Part shown: positions 49,187-60,500 of the stretch, one piece after another | How the letters are laid out: every line of letters starts with the position of its first letter | How positions within the stretch are numbered: the first letter of the stretch is position 1 | Notes under the pieces: generated by a model | Database searches by the model: none | What the model saw: only the letters and a program-made list of their open reading frames with translations | What the model was told of the DNA's origin: nothing | Assembly (NCBI GenBank): GCA_027972325.1 | Contig: JAPMOS010000004.1 | Coordinates: 930,001 to 994,000 of the forward strand | Reading direction: 5' to 3' | From: Paratrimastix pyriformis | Taxonomy: Eukaryota; Preaxostyla; Paratrimastigidae | DNA length: 64,000 bases | Made by a program: the position numbers and the translations under genes

Positions 49187-51161
49187 TTAGCAGTCGCCGC
49201 CCTGGGAGGAGCCGGGCATGTTGAACCGGCGAGCGAAGGCCTTGACGTCGTGGGCGAGGTCCTTCAGGCCTGCGTGGTTCTTGTTGACCTGGAAGTCCTT
49301 GAGCTTCTGGCCGGGGACGGTCATGGCCTTGGCCAGCTTGAAGCCCTGGTCCAGGAAGCCCGCCACCGTGTGGAAGTCGGCCTCCTTCAGGCCGCGTGAA
49401 GTGCAGGCCGGGGTGCTGTGGGCGGGGGGTCAAACGAGTAAGCGGGTGCAATTTCCGAAATATCGAGAAAGAAAAGGGGCCATCCCTCCCCCTCCCAAAA
49501 AAAGGCCCGTCAGGCAAGCCCGGGGCGATGCAGACCCAATGCGAACACCGCCGGGAATGAAGGGCGACGTGTCCCCGGGGACGGAGTTCTTGTTGAGGGT
49601 GATGTGAGCCGCCTCGAGGACCTTCTCAGCCCGGGCCCCGTCGAGCTTCTGGGGCTTCAGGTCGACCAGGATCAGGTGGGTGTCGGTCCCGTCGCTGACC
49701 AGCTTGTACCCGCGCATCTGCAGGTCGCTGCCCAGGGCCTTGCAGTTGCGCAGCACCTGGCGCTGGTACTCGGCGTACTCTAGGAGAGAGAGCCGGGGTG
49801 GAACGGAATGAGCGATCGGTCCAGGGGGTCATACGGGAGCATATTCACATGGGGACAAAGGGGGACAAACGGGCATGAACCCAGCCAGACGGACCAGGGG
49901 TCATAGCCTCCTTGAGGGCCGTGGCCACGCCGGCCACCTGGTGGTTGTGGGGGCCACCCTGCAGGCTGGGGAAGACCGAGGCGTTGATGGCCTCCTCCAT
50001 GTGGTTGCCGTAGTCCACCCGCTTGCCGTCGGGGTGCACGTGGACACCCTTGCGGTAGAAGATCATGCCGGCACGGGGTCCACGCAGGGTCTTGTGGGTG
50101 GTGGTGGTGACGACGTCGGAGTGCTCGAAGGGGGACGGGATGCAGCCGGCCGCAACCATGCCGCTGATGTGGGCCATGTCCGACATCAGGATCGCACCCT
50201 CACGGTGGCAGGTGCGCGCCATACGGGCGTAGTCGATCAGGCGAGGGTAGGCGCTGGCGCCTAGAAAAAAATAATGAAATCAATGGGAATCAAGAGAGGA
50301 ACAATTTCAAACCGGCGACGATCAACTTAGGATGGAAATTGGCAGCCGAACGATCCAGTTCGTCGTAGTCGATCAGGCCAGTGCGCTGGTTCAGATGGTA
50401 GGGCATGGATTCAAAGTAGATCGAGGTGGCGCTCACACGCTTGGTGGCCGACATGTAGCCATGGGTGAGACTAATACCAATAAGATAATCGAAGTGAAGC
50501 AAGCTGAACAGACTGGCCACCATGGGGCAGGTCAAGACCCATGATACGGTCATGGGGCTTCAGAAGGGCGTTGTACACCTCGAAGTTGGCGGGAGAACCT
50601 ATCGAGAACAAAGGATAAAAAACAAGGAAGGCCATGTCCAGACCGCTCAGAGGCTGCACATTGACACCCCATTTCGAAGGGTCCAGCCGGAATGCCTCCA
50701 GAGCGCGCTGCTGGCACAGACGTTCCGCTTGGTCAATGTACTGGTTTCCACCATAGTAGCTGGAGGAAATAAAAAGAATGACTGAATGCCTCTCACATAT
50801 TGGATGCAGACCGATGGCCGGGGTACCCTTCCGAGTACTTGTTGGTCATGCATGAACCAAGGCAATCAAGTACTGCCCGAGACACAAAGTTCTTTGCAGG
50901 AATGTCCACAATGCGGCGGCGAAGAAAAGACAAACCTCGGAAGCGATCAATTCAAGACCATCCGATTGGCGCTTGCGCTCCTTCTCAATAATCTCATAGA
51001 GCTCAGGATCAGCCTCCTTCAGAGGAATCTATCGCGCGCAAAGGAAAACGGGTGCCCAAGAAATGAAGCAGATTCCAACCCAAAGTATTCCAACGGACGT
51101 TGCCAGTCGAGGCATGGGCGACAAGAGCAGTCGCAGGAACGGAAATGGCCGAAGCGAGCAT
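49187..51161 (-). CDS. SHMT: Serine hydroxymethyltransferase
   Basis: PLP enzyme interconverting serine plus tetrahydrofolate with glycine plus 5,10-methylenetetrahydrofolate. Exon 1 (51161-51099) encodes [20 protein letters not shown], donor GTCCGT. Then come [16 protein letters not shown] and [26 protein letters not shown] and [56 protein letters not shown]; a long exon with the PLP-lysine motif [19 protein letters not shown] (about 50120-50064); EYAEYQ...[28 protein letters not shown]; and [14 protein letters not shown] to the end at TAA 49187. All key motifs are present, so it should be active. The N-terminus before ADPELYE is short and Ala/Ser/Thr-rich; it might be a weak organelle-targeting peptide or none. 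Both the GH|YMS and RIG|TPA junctions close exactly in frame with GTCTGT and GTCTGC donors. Confidence 0.96.
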
Positions 51162-52231
51162 TTAGTGCAAGTCACGCTGGTGAGATCGGCAACGGCATGT
51201 CGTCACTTTTTTTGACAGGTCCACGACGACAAACCCCAACGAACATGAATCCGGAAGTCTCATATTTAATGCAGCCACTTAGAGAAAATAACATCGAGTG
51301 TTCGACCCCTTCATCCCAGAAACCTGTGTTTCGCTTGATCAATGTGGGCCGGCAGACGTGAGGATAAGAAAGGCGGAGAAGCGGGCAGCGCAGGGTCAGG
51401 CGGGGCAGCCCCGCAGACCCAAGTAACGCAGGCAGCGCGGCATGGTTGTTCGATCTTCTCAGAACCAGGAGCACAGGGGCCGCCAGGAAGTCCCCGCGAT
51501 CCGGTTGACGGCCTCTGGTTGGGCGGGTCGGGCGGGAGATTGTCACAAAACCCGGATTGTTGAACCCTTCCCGCCACCACAAACAAAGAAGAAAGGGTTC
51601 GAACAGAAGAGGCAAAGAACATCCCCTTCCACCTCCACCTCCCTCCCCTCCCACCCCCACCCCCCCCCCCCCCCTCCCCCCTCCTCCCTGTGTTCATCAC
51701 ATCACGTCCGGCCGTCTGCATTTTTGCAGAAAAAGGTGGTGGAAAACAGGAACAAAAACACCAAGAACAACTCCAGCCGTGGCCCCAAAGAAAAAGGTTC
51801 GAACAGAAGAGGTCGCAATCTCCCAAAGGAGCGGACCTCCCCAAGAGAGGGCCGAACAACACGGAGGAAAAACACTCAAACAATACAAACAGAAACCGGA
51901 AGTTTCCGTGGGCTCGATGGCCCAGTCAGTCAGTCAGTCTCGTGTTAATGCAGCCTCGTAGGAGGCTAACTAGATAATCGCAATCGAGAAGAGTTCACAA
52001 AAGGTTTTACTCCCATTTCCCCCATTTCCCAACCCGATTTCACAAAATATCACCTCATCCCCAGCCACTTCAGCGCTTGAGGCCCAGCGTCAGGCCCAGA
52101 TGTAGTCCCGCTTGGGCAGTGCCGCCATCCTGGCGAAAGCAAAGCAGGAAGAGAAGGAGACGGGAAGAGCAGCGACCTGAGACCCCACCCCCTTTCCAGT
52201 CACCACACGAAACAGCCAACCACTCAAGGAT
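51162..52231. other. Intergenic region upstream of SHMT
   Basis: About 1.07 kb between two minus-strand genes. It contains a C run (about 51658-51685) and a 17-bp direct repeat, GGTTCGAACAGAAGAGG, at about 51596 and 51797. The repeat core GGTTCGAA resembles a Pol III B box, but no tRNA fold surrounds it. No coding frame convinced me. Confidence 0.5.
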
Positions 52232-55200
52232 TTAGAAGGACGTCGCGGGGGCAGCAGCATCGTTGGTGGGGACCAACGGCGCGACCGACTCAGCCGTGGA
52301 TAGGGCCGGGATCACAACATCAACGGCATCGAGAGTCGTTGCCGGAAGAGAAGTTTCGACACCGACCGGTGTCACCTGCTGCTGCTGCTGTTGCTCCTGC
52401 TGCTGCTGTTGCTCCTGCTGCTGAACAATGATAATGACTTGTGCCGGGGCCGGGGCCGGGGTCAGGGGGTCGGGGGTCAGGGGGTCGGGCGGGTTGATCT
52501 GCACCATCTCGAGCCCGTCCTCCTTGGTCGGGCTGCCGGCCTCAACGGCCAGTGCGGCCGGGGTCAGACCGCCTGCGCGCGGTGGGTGGACGGGTGGGAC
52601 GGGACAGCCAGAGGCGAATCATCAGTCACGGCCAGGCCCACGACTCGACTCGCACCAAAACCAGCATCATCCATCCAACCCCCGACATCCATCCATCCAG
52701 CCAAGCAGACCCTGCTGCGAGGGAGCGGCCCGGTCGTTGTGGCTGCGGGGACGGCGGAGGACGACGAGCGCGAGGATCAGGATGGCCACCAGGCCGCCAG
52801 CCAGCATCAAGGCCCCGACGACAAACAGGGCAATCGACCCGCCGCTCAGACCGCCTGAGGCGCCCACCGCCAACCATCCATCATCCCAGAGCCAGAGAAT
52901 GAGTCATGGGCCCCGCTCCTCGACGGACGGATCAGGTTGGCCGAACAAAATCGAGGGGAAGTGGAACCCAAGGCAGGCACTGCCGATGGCCATCGGGGAT
53001 CTCTCCACTCAGCCACTCCTCTCCAAGGTCGGCACATTTCCGGTTTCCCCGAGTTCGTTACATGCGTCTTCCGCTGTCGTGGACCCACAGCGAGCAGAAG
53101 GAGCCCCCAGGGGCAGTGGCGAGCGGTTCTTGCCAAGAAGGAGACAGTGGGTGGATTGAGGCAAGGGGGGAGGACGCCGACCGGTGAGGTAGTCCTCGTC
53201 GGCGGTGGCGGTGGCAGCCAGGTAGGTGAAAGCGTCCTGCAGGGTGGCGCTGGTCATGTCGTAGTTGAGCAGCTGCACGTCCGTCACCCAGTCGGCCCCG
53301 GTGGGCGTGCCCTCGGGGGGCGGCGGCACGTAGGCCCGCACCGTCTCGCTGGTGAGCACCTCCACCTTGAGGCACGCCCGGCCGCCCACCAGCACGGTCG
53401 CGTTGGCCCGCAGGTGGGTGCCCGTCAGGGTCACCCGGGTGGCCGCCTTGAACGAGCCCCGCCGCGGGCTCACCCCGCTCAGGGTCGGCGCCTCGGCTGC
53501 AGGCGCACGACGGGAACGGATGGATGGAGGATGGGCAGGGGCGGGCGAGGAGGTAGATTGCGGCAGACCCTGGTAGTAGAAGGACGAGCCGATCGTGACC
53601 GTGGTCCCGTCAATGTTGGTCACCACGATGACCATCGGGCCCGGGGAGATCTCCCCGCTGCCCTCATTCGCCCCCAGCGCCATCGCGGCCGAGGCGGCGG
53701 CGTTGACGGTGCACTGGAGGGAGTTCCCGTCGGCCGCGATGACGATGTCCGCGCAGGGCAGCGAGCCCACCTTGACCGTGCAGCCAGGCCGGAAGTCGGA
53801 CCCGGTGATGGTGATGGTGGTCGGCCCCGAGGCGGCCGTCAGGCTCGTGGGCGAGACCCCCGCCACGGCCGGTGTGGTGCCCGTGAAGGTGAAGGCCCCC
53901 ACCGAGGTGGTCGAGAGGCCGTCGCTGTTGCGCACGGTCACGTCGGCCGGGCCGACCGTCCCCCCGGCGGGCACCGTGCACCGGATCCGGGAGCCTGAAA
54001 CAGCAGTCGCAACATAACGAACGACCAAGGAAAACGGGAGGGATGAGTTCGGCAGAGGGAAAACGAGGAAAATGGCACACTTGTGTGCCAAGGGGGCGAG
54101 TTGGAAGCGAGGAGGTGGACTTGTGTGAGGAGAGCTGCACGCGTGCGTATGCCGGGAGCCGAGAGATCAAATACGAGGCATCTGTTGTTCCTGCGGACCT
54201 AGGAGGGTGAGGCCGGTGCAGGAGCGGCCGCCCACGGTGACGGTGACCCCGGCTCGGACGTTGCTGCACAGGATGGACACCAGGGCCGAGGTAGTGGCCT
54301 TCCCGGTGGCCGGGTTCACCGAGATGAAGACCGGCGGGTAGACGGGCGACCCGACGGCTGCACCAGAAAAGCGGAGTCGGCTGGTGAGTCAGGCGGCCAA
54401 GGGAGCGAACGGCTCGCAGGAGGGCCAATCACGCCCGCACATCAACACACGGGCCACATAAAGGCCAACCAAAGCAGCGTCCAGCAGAGCCCGGGGGGGG
54501 GGGGGGGGGGGGGAGGGGAGGGGAGGGAGGGACGGACGGGTGTACTCGAAGCCCTGGACCAGGACGGCGCTGGTCAGGTCGGTGTTGGTGACGGTCACGT
54601 TGACCTTCGCCTCGGCACCGGGCGGGCTGCACGCAGGAGGGAAGGCGAGATGATCAAAAGGGAACAGGCGATGGCCGGCGAATGGGCAACGAAGGAGGCT
54701 GAACGCGGCATGGCGGGCACAAGACAGCTCGGGTGGGGACAGTGGCAGCCGATGCCGACCTCGTGCAGGTGATGGTGGTGGCATTGTGCACCACCACGGC
54801 CGTGCAGGGCAGTCTGCCCAGCAGCACCGTGGCCCCGGCCCGGAACCCGGTGCCCGTGAGGGTGAGCCCCGTCGAACCGCTCGTCGGCCCCGAGGCCGGC
54901 CACACCAGATCCACCACTGGGCTGACATCTGCGAGGGTTGATGGGTACCAACACGGCCAAGAGGGGTTGGGGGTTGAGGGTTGAGGGGTTGGGGGGGGGG
55001 GGGGGGGGGGGATGAATGAGCGATCCATCCATCCCGGGTGGTTGGGTGGGCAGGGCGGCACTCGTCACGTGCGCGGGTGCGGGTTGTGACCCGCCGACGG
55101 ACCCTGATAGGCGTACGCGGCGGGGAGCGAGGCCGCGGCCAGGTCGCTGTTGGTCAGCACCACATCCACCAGGCCCGCCGCGTCGCCGGCCGGGACGGTG

Positions 55201-57472
55201 CAGCTGGCCCGGGTGCCGCCCGCCTCCAGGCTGAGCCCCGTGCAGGCCCTGCCGCCCACAGTCACCTGGGCGCCCGCCCGCAGGCCCGTCCCGGCCAGTG
55301 TCACCGTGTTGCCGCCCGCCAGCGGGCCCGCCGCCGCCCCGACCAGGCCCGTCAGGGTGGGCGCCGCCTCCTGGAAGGTGTACGCCCCCAGCAGGGTCCC
55401 GGTGCCCTGGTCGGGGTTGGTCACGACCACGTCGGCCGCCCCCGCGGCCCGGCTGCCTGCCCCCAGGGTGCACCCGATGCTGGTGGCCGTGCAGGCGGTC
55501 ACCACGCAGGCCACCCCACCGATGGTCACCGTCGGGCAGGTGGCCCCCCCGTCGGCCGCCCAGAAGTTGGCCCCGGCAATGGCCACCGGGAACGGGGCCG
55601 CCCGCACGGCCGGCCCCACGGCGGGCGTGACCGAGGCAAAGGTGGGCGTCAGGCCTGGTGATGAAGACGATGGGGGAACGCAAAGCAGAGGTGAGATTTG
55701 AAGTCGAAGGAGAGCCGGCCGTGTGACAAACCCTGGACCGTGACGGAGTGGTTGGCCTGGCGCCCGCCCGCGTTGGTGACGGTGACGGGCTGGGACCCGT
55801 GGAAGGTCGACGGGGGGCACTGGGCCAGGATGGCCGTGGCACTGGCCGAGACCAACGTGCAGCTGACCGCGGCCGCGCCCGTGCCCAGGCTCACGGCGGG
55901 CTGCTCGAAGGCCGACCCGCTCAGCGAGAGCAGGCAGCCCGTGGCCGCCGGGCAGAAGGCCGGCGTGCAGCCCGTCAGCACGGGTTGCATCACTGCGCAG
56001 GAGCAGAGGGCGGGCCATGAGGATGAGGTGGTGTGAGGCGCTCGCAAGCCGGACGGGACACGACGGCGGGCGGGCAGGGGGCGAGACGCTGTGCGTTACT
56101 CGGCAGACAGACCCTGGTAGGTGTAGGTGGCCGCGCAGGCGTACCCGCCCAGGTCGACGACCGTCAGGTTGGCGAACTCGGTCGTGCTGGCGGGCACGGG
56201 GCAACGGATCTCGGTGGCCGTGGAGGAGGAGCAGGTCAGTGTGGCCCCGGCCAGGGTGACGGTGGGGTTGAGGAAATCCGACCCGGCAATGGTCACCTCG
56301 CAGCCCCCGGCCAGGGGGCAGGTGGGGCTGACCCCGCTGATGGTCGGGTGCGGGACTGCAGTGGATGGCGGGAAGAGCAGAAAATGTGATCAGGTGAGAA
56401 GCCGCCTCCCACAAAGGCAGGCTCCATCCTTACAGACAGCTGTACTGATAGCCGATGGAGGCCGCGAAGCCGCCCGCGTCGATGACGGTCAAATTGGTGG
56501 CTTCGCGGGTGCTGGCCGGGGCGGTGCAGGTCAGGCTGGTGGCCGTGGGGCTGCCCACCAGCGGGCACGCGACCCCGTCGATGGTCACCGTCGGCCCGGA
56601 GAAGTCGCTCCCTTGCACCGTGATTTGGCAGCCCAGCGGCCCACAGGCCGGACTGGCACCCGTCACCGTCGGCCGATGAACTGAGGGATAGCGACATCAA
56701 AAATCAAAACCAAAACCAGGTTCAGCCTCTGCAAAGGACCCACAGGAGGGCAAAAACAACAACAGCCACAACAACCACAACCAAAACCACAACAACGAAC
56801 ACAACAACAAACACAACCGGCACCGTGCTTGCTGGGAACCTTTGGTTGAATGGCAGACAGTCTCCACAGCCCTGCTCGATTTCCCTGTTCCACCCACCAG
56901 GTGGAGCTTTGCAGACCGATGTAAGTGTAGGAGCCGAATGCCGCATAGCCGCCGGCCGAGATGACGGTCAGGTTGCAGTGCTCGGCGGGGGCCTGCGGGG
57001 CCGTGCAGACGATCTGGGTGGCCGTCGAGCTGACCACGGCACAGCTGGCGCCCCCGATGGTGACCACGGGCTCCAGGAACCCACTCCCGGTGATGGTGAT
57101 GTCACCCCCGGTGGCCTCGACCTGCGGGCTGACCCCGCTGATGACCGGGTGCGGGACTGGAGAATGTGCCTGAATGAGCGGAAAAGCTCTTTGGGGGGCG
57201 CCGACAGACAGCTGTACTGGTAGCCGACGGAGGCTGCAAAGCCGCCCGCGTCGATGACGGTCAAATTGGTGGCCTCACGGGCGCTGGCCGGGGCGGTGCA
57301 GGTCAGGCTGGTCGCCGTGATACTGCCCACCAGGGGGCACGCAACCCCGTCGATGGTCACCGTTGGCCCGTGGAAGTCGCTCCCTTGCACCGTGATCTGG
57401 CAGCCCAGCGGCCCGCAGGCCGGGCTGGCACCCGTCACCGTCGGCCGATGAACTGCGATGGACGTCCATCGG

Positions 57473-57508
<36 letters not shown>

Positions 57509-60500
57509 AATCACATCAACATCACCATCACCAGCACCAATACCAACCAGCACCAACCAGCACCAGCACCAGCAGTCCCGAAGGGGCGCAAAAAAGGAAA
57601 AGAATGAGGACTCATTACACGAAAGTTGGACGAAAGTTGTAAGAAAGGAGAAAGAAAAAGGCACCTGTTTTGTCATTGAGTTTGCAAGGAGCAGTCTGGG
57701 ACTCGAGTTGGACTGTGATTTCTGGGTGGCGAAAAAAAAAAGAGAGACAGAAGAAGAAGAAGAAGAAGAAGAAGAAGAAGAAGAAGAAGAAGAAGAAGAA
57801 GAAGAAGAAGAAGAAGAAGAAGAAGAAGAAGAAGAAGAAGAAGAAGAAGAAGAAGAAGAAGAAGAAGAAAGCCGCTTTTTTCGTGGAGCTGTGGGCGAGT
57901 GTGGTTGCTGGAAACAGTTGCCGCATTCTGTCATCCCAGCTCGAGCACGGGCACTGTTCTCTCTTGCTCTTCTTCGTCGGGTTCACAAGCAGTGCGGGGT
58001 CTCCTTGTTCCGTCGGGGCAGAGGGTGGGAAGAGAAACGGACCGCGGTAGGTGTAGGTGCCGAATGCCGCGTAGCCGCCGGCCGAGATGACGGTCAGGTT
58101 GCAGTGCTCGGCGGGGGCCTGCGGGGCCGTGCAGACGATCTGGGTGGCCGTCGAGCTGACCACGGCGCAGGCAGCGCCATTAATGGTGACCACGGGCTCC
58201 AGGAAGCCGCTCCCGGTGATGGTGATGTCACCCCCGGTGGTCTCGACCTGCGGGCTGACCCCGCTGATGGCAGGGTGCGGGACTGCAGTGGGTGGCGAGT
58301 GGATGGCGGGTGGAGAGAAAATGAGGGAAGCCGCCTCACACAAAGGCAGGCTCCATCCGACAGACAGCTGTACTGGTAGCCGATGGAGGCCGCGAAGCCG
58401 CCTGCGTCGATGACGGTCAAGTTGGTGGCCTCGCGGGTGCTGGCCGGGGCGGTGCAGGTCAGGCTGGTGGCCGTGGGGCTGCCCACCAGTGGGCACGCGA
58501 CCCCGTCGATGGTCACCGTCGGCCCGTGAAAGTCGCTCCCTTGCACCGTGATCTGGCAGCCCAGCGGCCCACAGGCCGGGCTGGCACCCGTCACCGTCGG
58601 CCGGTGAACTGCGTCATCAGCATCAGCATCAGCATTAGCATCGGCAGACCCGGTGGGGCGAAAAAAAAAATGAGTGAGCCGAGCGTTTGCTCTCAGCAGT
58701 TTGTTGTGTTGGCAGCGGCCAGCTGATTGTGGATGATGATGATCGGATGATGATTGATGCCCGACCCAGTCCTCCAGCTCCGGGACGAGCTGGTCTCCCG
58801 GTGACCGCGCCTCCTCTGTCATCACGTGCCCTCTCACGTGGACGCGGTGGACCCCACCTGTGGGGCAACCTTCAAGGCCGGCGAGGCGGCAGCCCCCCAC
58901 TCGGCCCTTCACGCTCGTGTGGCCCGAGGATTCTGCCAGGCCCTCCAGTGCGAAAGTCCGAGGCTGGGCCCCCCGCCGCAGCCTATTCTCTTCGGGGGTC
59001 ATCCTGGACGGCCTCGAGCAGAAGCTGGTCGCGCCCGCCTGGCGCCAGCAGGCCGTCCCCGACTGGAAAGTGCGCCGGCTCGTCTGTGCTATTCGGCACC
59101 TTCCCCACCATTCGATGCCGGTACGCGTCACCTGCCCCCTCTGCCACGGCGGCCTAGAGACCATGCCCCACCTGCTGTCCGGCTGTTGTGGGAATAAGTA
59201 TTGAGAGAGACTACGCCGCTGCGGCAGGTACCACGACTTCTACACGGCCCGCCACGACTGGGTCGTCCGCCGACTCTTGGCGTGGTTCGGCGGACAACAC
59301 GACTGGGTCACGCGGCACTATGGGCATGTCGGCAACCAATGCGCCCGCCCTCCCACGTTGGGAATTGAACCACAGACCTGAAACTTGCTAACCTGACACT
59401 CTACCTGCTAGACTAAAATGACCTGACCTACCAACTGAAAATGGTCGAGTCAAACATGTCACTCAAAAGACCAGCCAACGCACCCCGGCCAGTTTGACAA
59501 GAAGTTCCAAAGCAGGGACAAGCATTATTTTTGTCATTGACTTTGTCAAGTCGTTTGACAAAAAAAAAGTACAACTTGACCAGACTGTCCTTGTCACCAC
59601 TTTGTCGTGCGCTTGTCATGCCCTTGTCGTACCAAAACTTGTACAAGACTGCTTGTCAAATGGCCACGACAAGCCTGTATTCTTGTAGAATGTGTTTGTC
59701 AAGGTGTTTGTCAGCTCTTGTACGGTCTTGTCCTGGTTTGTCACCGGTTTGTAGCGGTTTGTAAAATTCTTGTAGCGGCTTGTAAAATTCTTGTCGTGGT
59801 TTGTAGGTGGCTGATTCATCTTGTATGCCTGCACTTTTTGGGAGTACTCTCTTGTTCTCCTTCGTTCACCGAGTTCGCATGGGTGTCCGTGTAATGCCTT
59901 TGCGCATGCGTCGGGATTGGGGGTCTCCCTGATCCGTCTGGGCAGGGTGAGACCAGAAACGGACCGCGGTAGGTGTAGGTGCCGAATGCCGCGTAGCCGC
60001 CGGCCGAGATGACAGTCAGGTTGCAGTGCTCGGCAGGGGCCTGCGGGGCCGTGCAGACGATCTGGGTGGCCGTCGAGCTGACCACGGCGCAGGCAGCGCC
60101 ATTAATGGTGACCACGGGCTCCAGGAAGCCGCTCCCGGTGATGGTGATGTCACCCCCGGTGGTCTCGACCTGCGGGCTGACCCCGCTGATGGCAGGGTGC
60201 GGGACTGGAGAATGTGCCTGAATGAGCGGAAAAGCGCCTGGGGGGCGACGACAGACAGCTGTACTGGTAGCCGATGGAGGCCGCGAAGCCGCCCGCGTCG
60301 ATGACGGTCAAGTTGGTGGCCTCGCGGGTGCTGGCCGGGGCGGTGCAGGTCAGGCTGGTGGCCGTGATACTGCCCACCAGCGGGCACGCGACCCCGTCGA
60401 CGGTCACCGTCGGCCCGTGGAAGTCGCTCCCTTGCACCGTGATCTGGCAGCCCAGCGGCCCACAGGCCGGGCTGGCACCCGTCACCGTCGGCCGGTGGAC

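Noticed and set aside
51596-51813. Two GGTTCGAA boxes as Pol III genes
   Set aside because: Neither has an A box or a fold around it; they are a short direct repeat.
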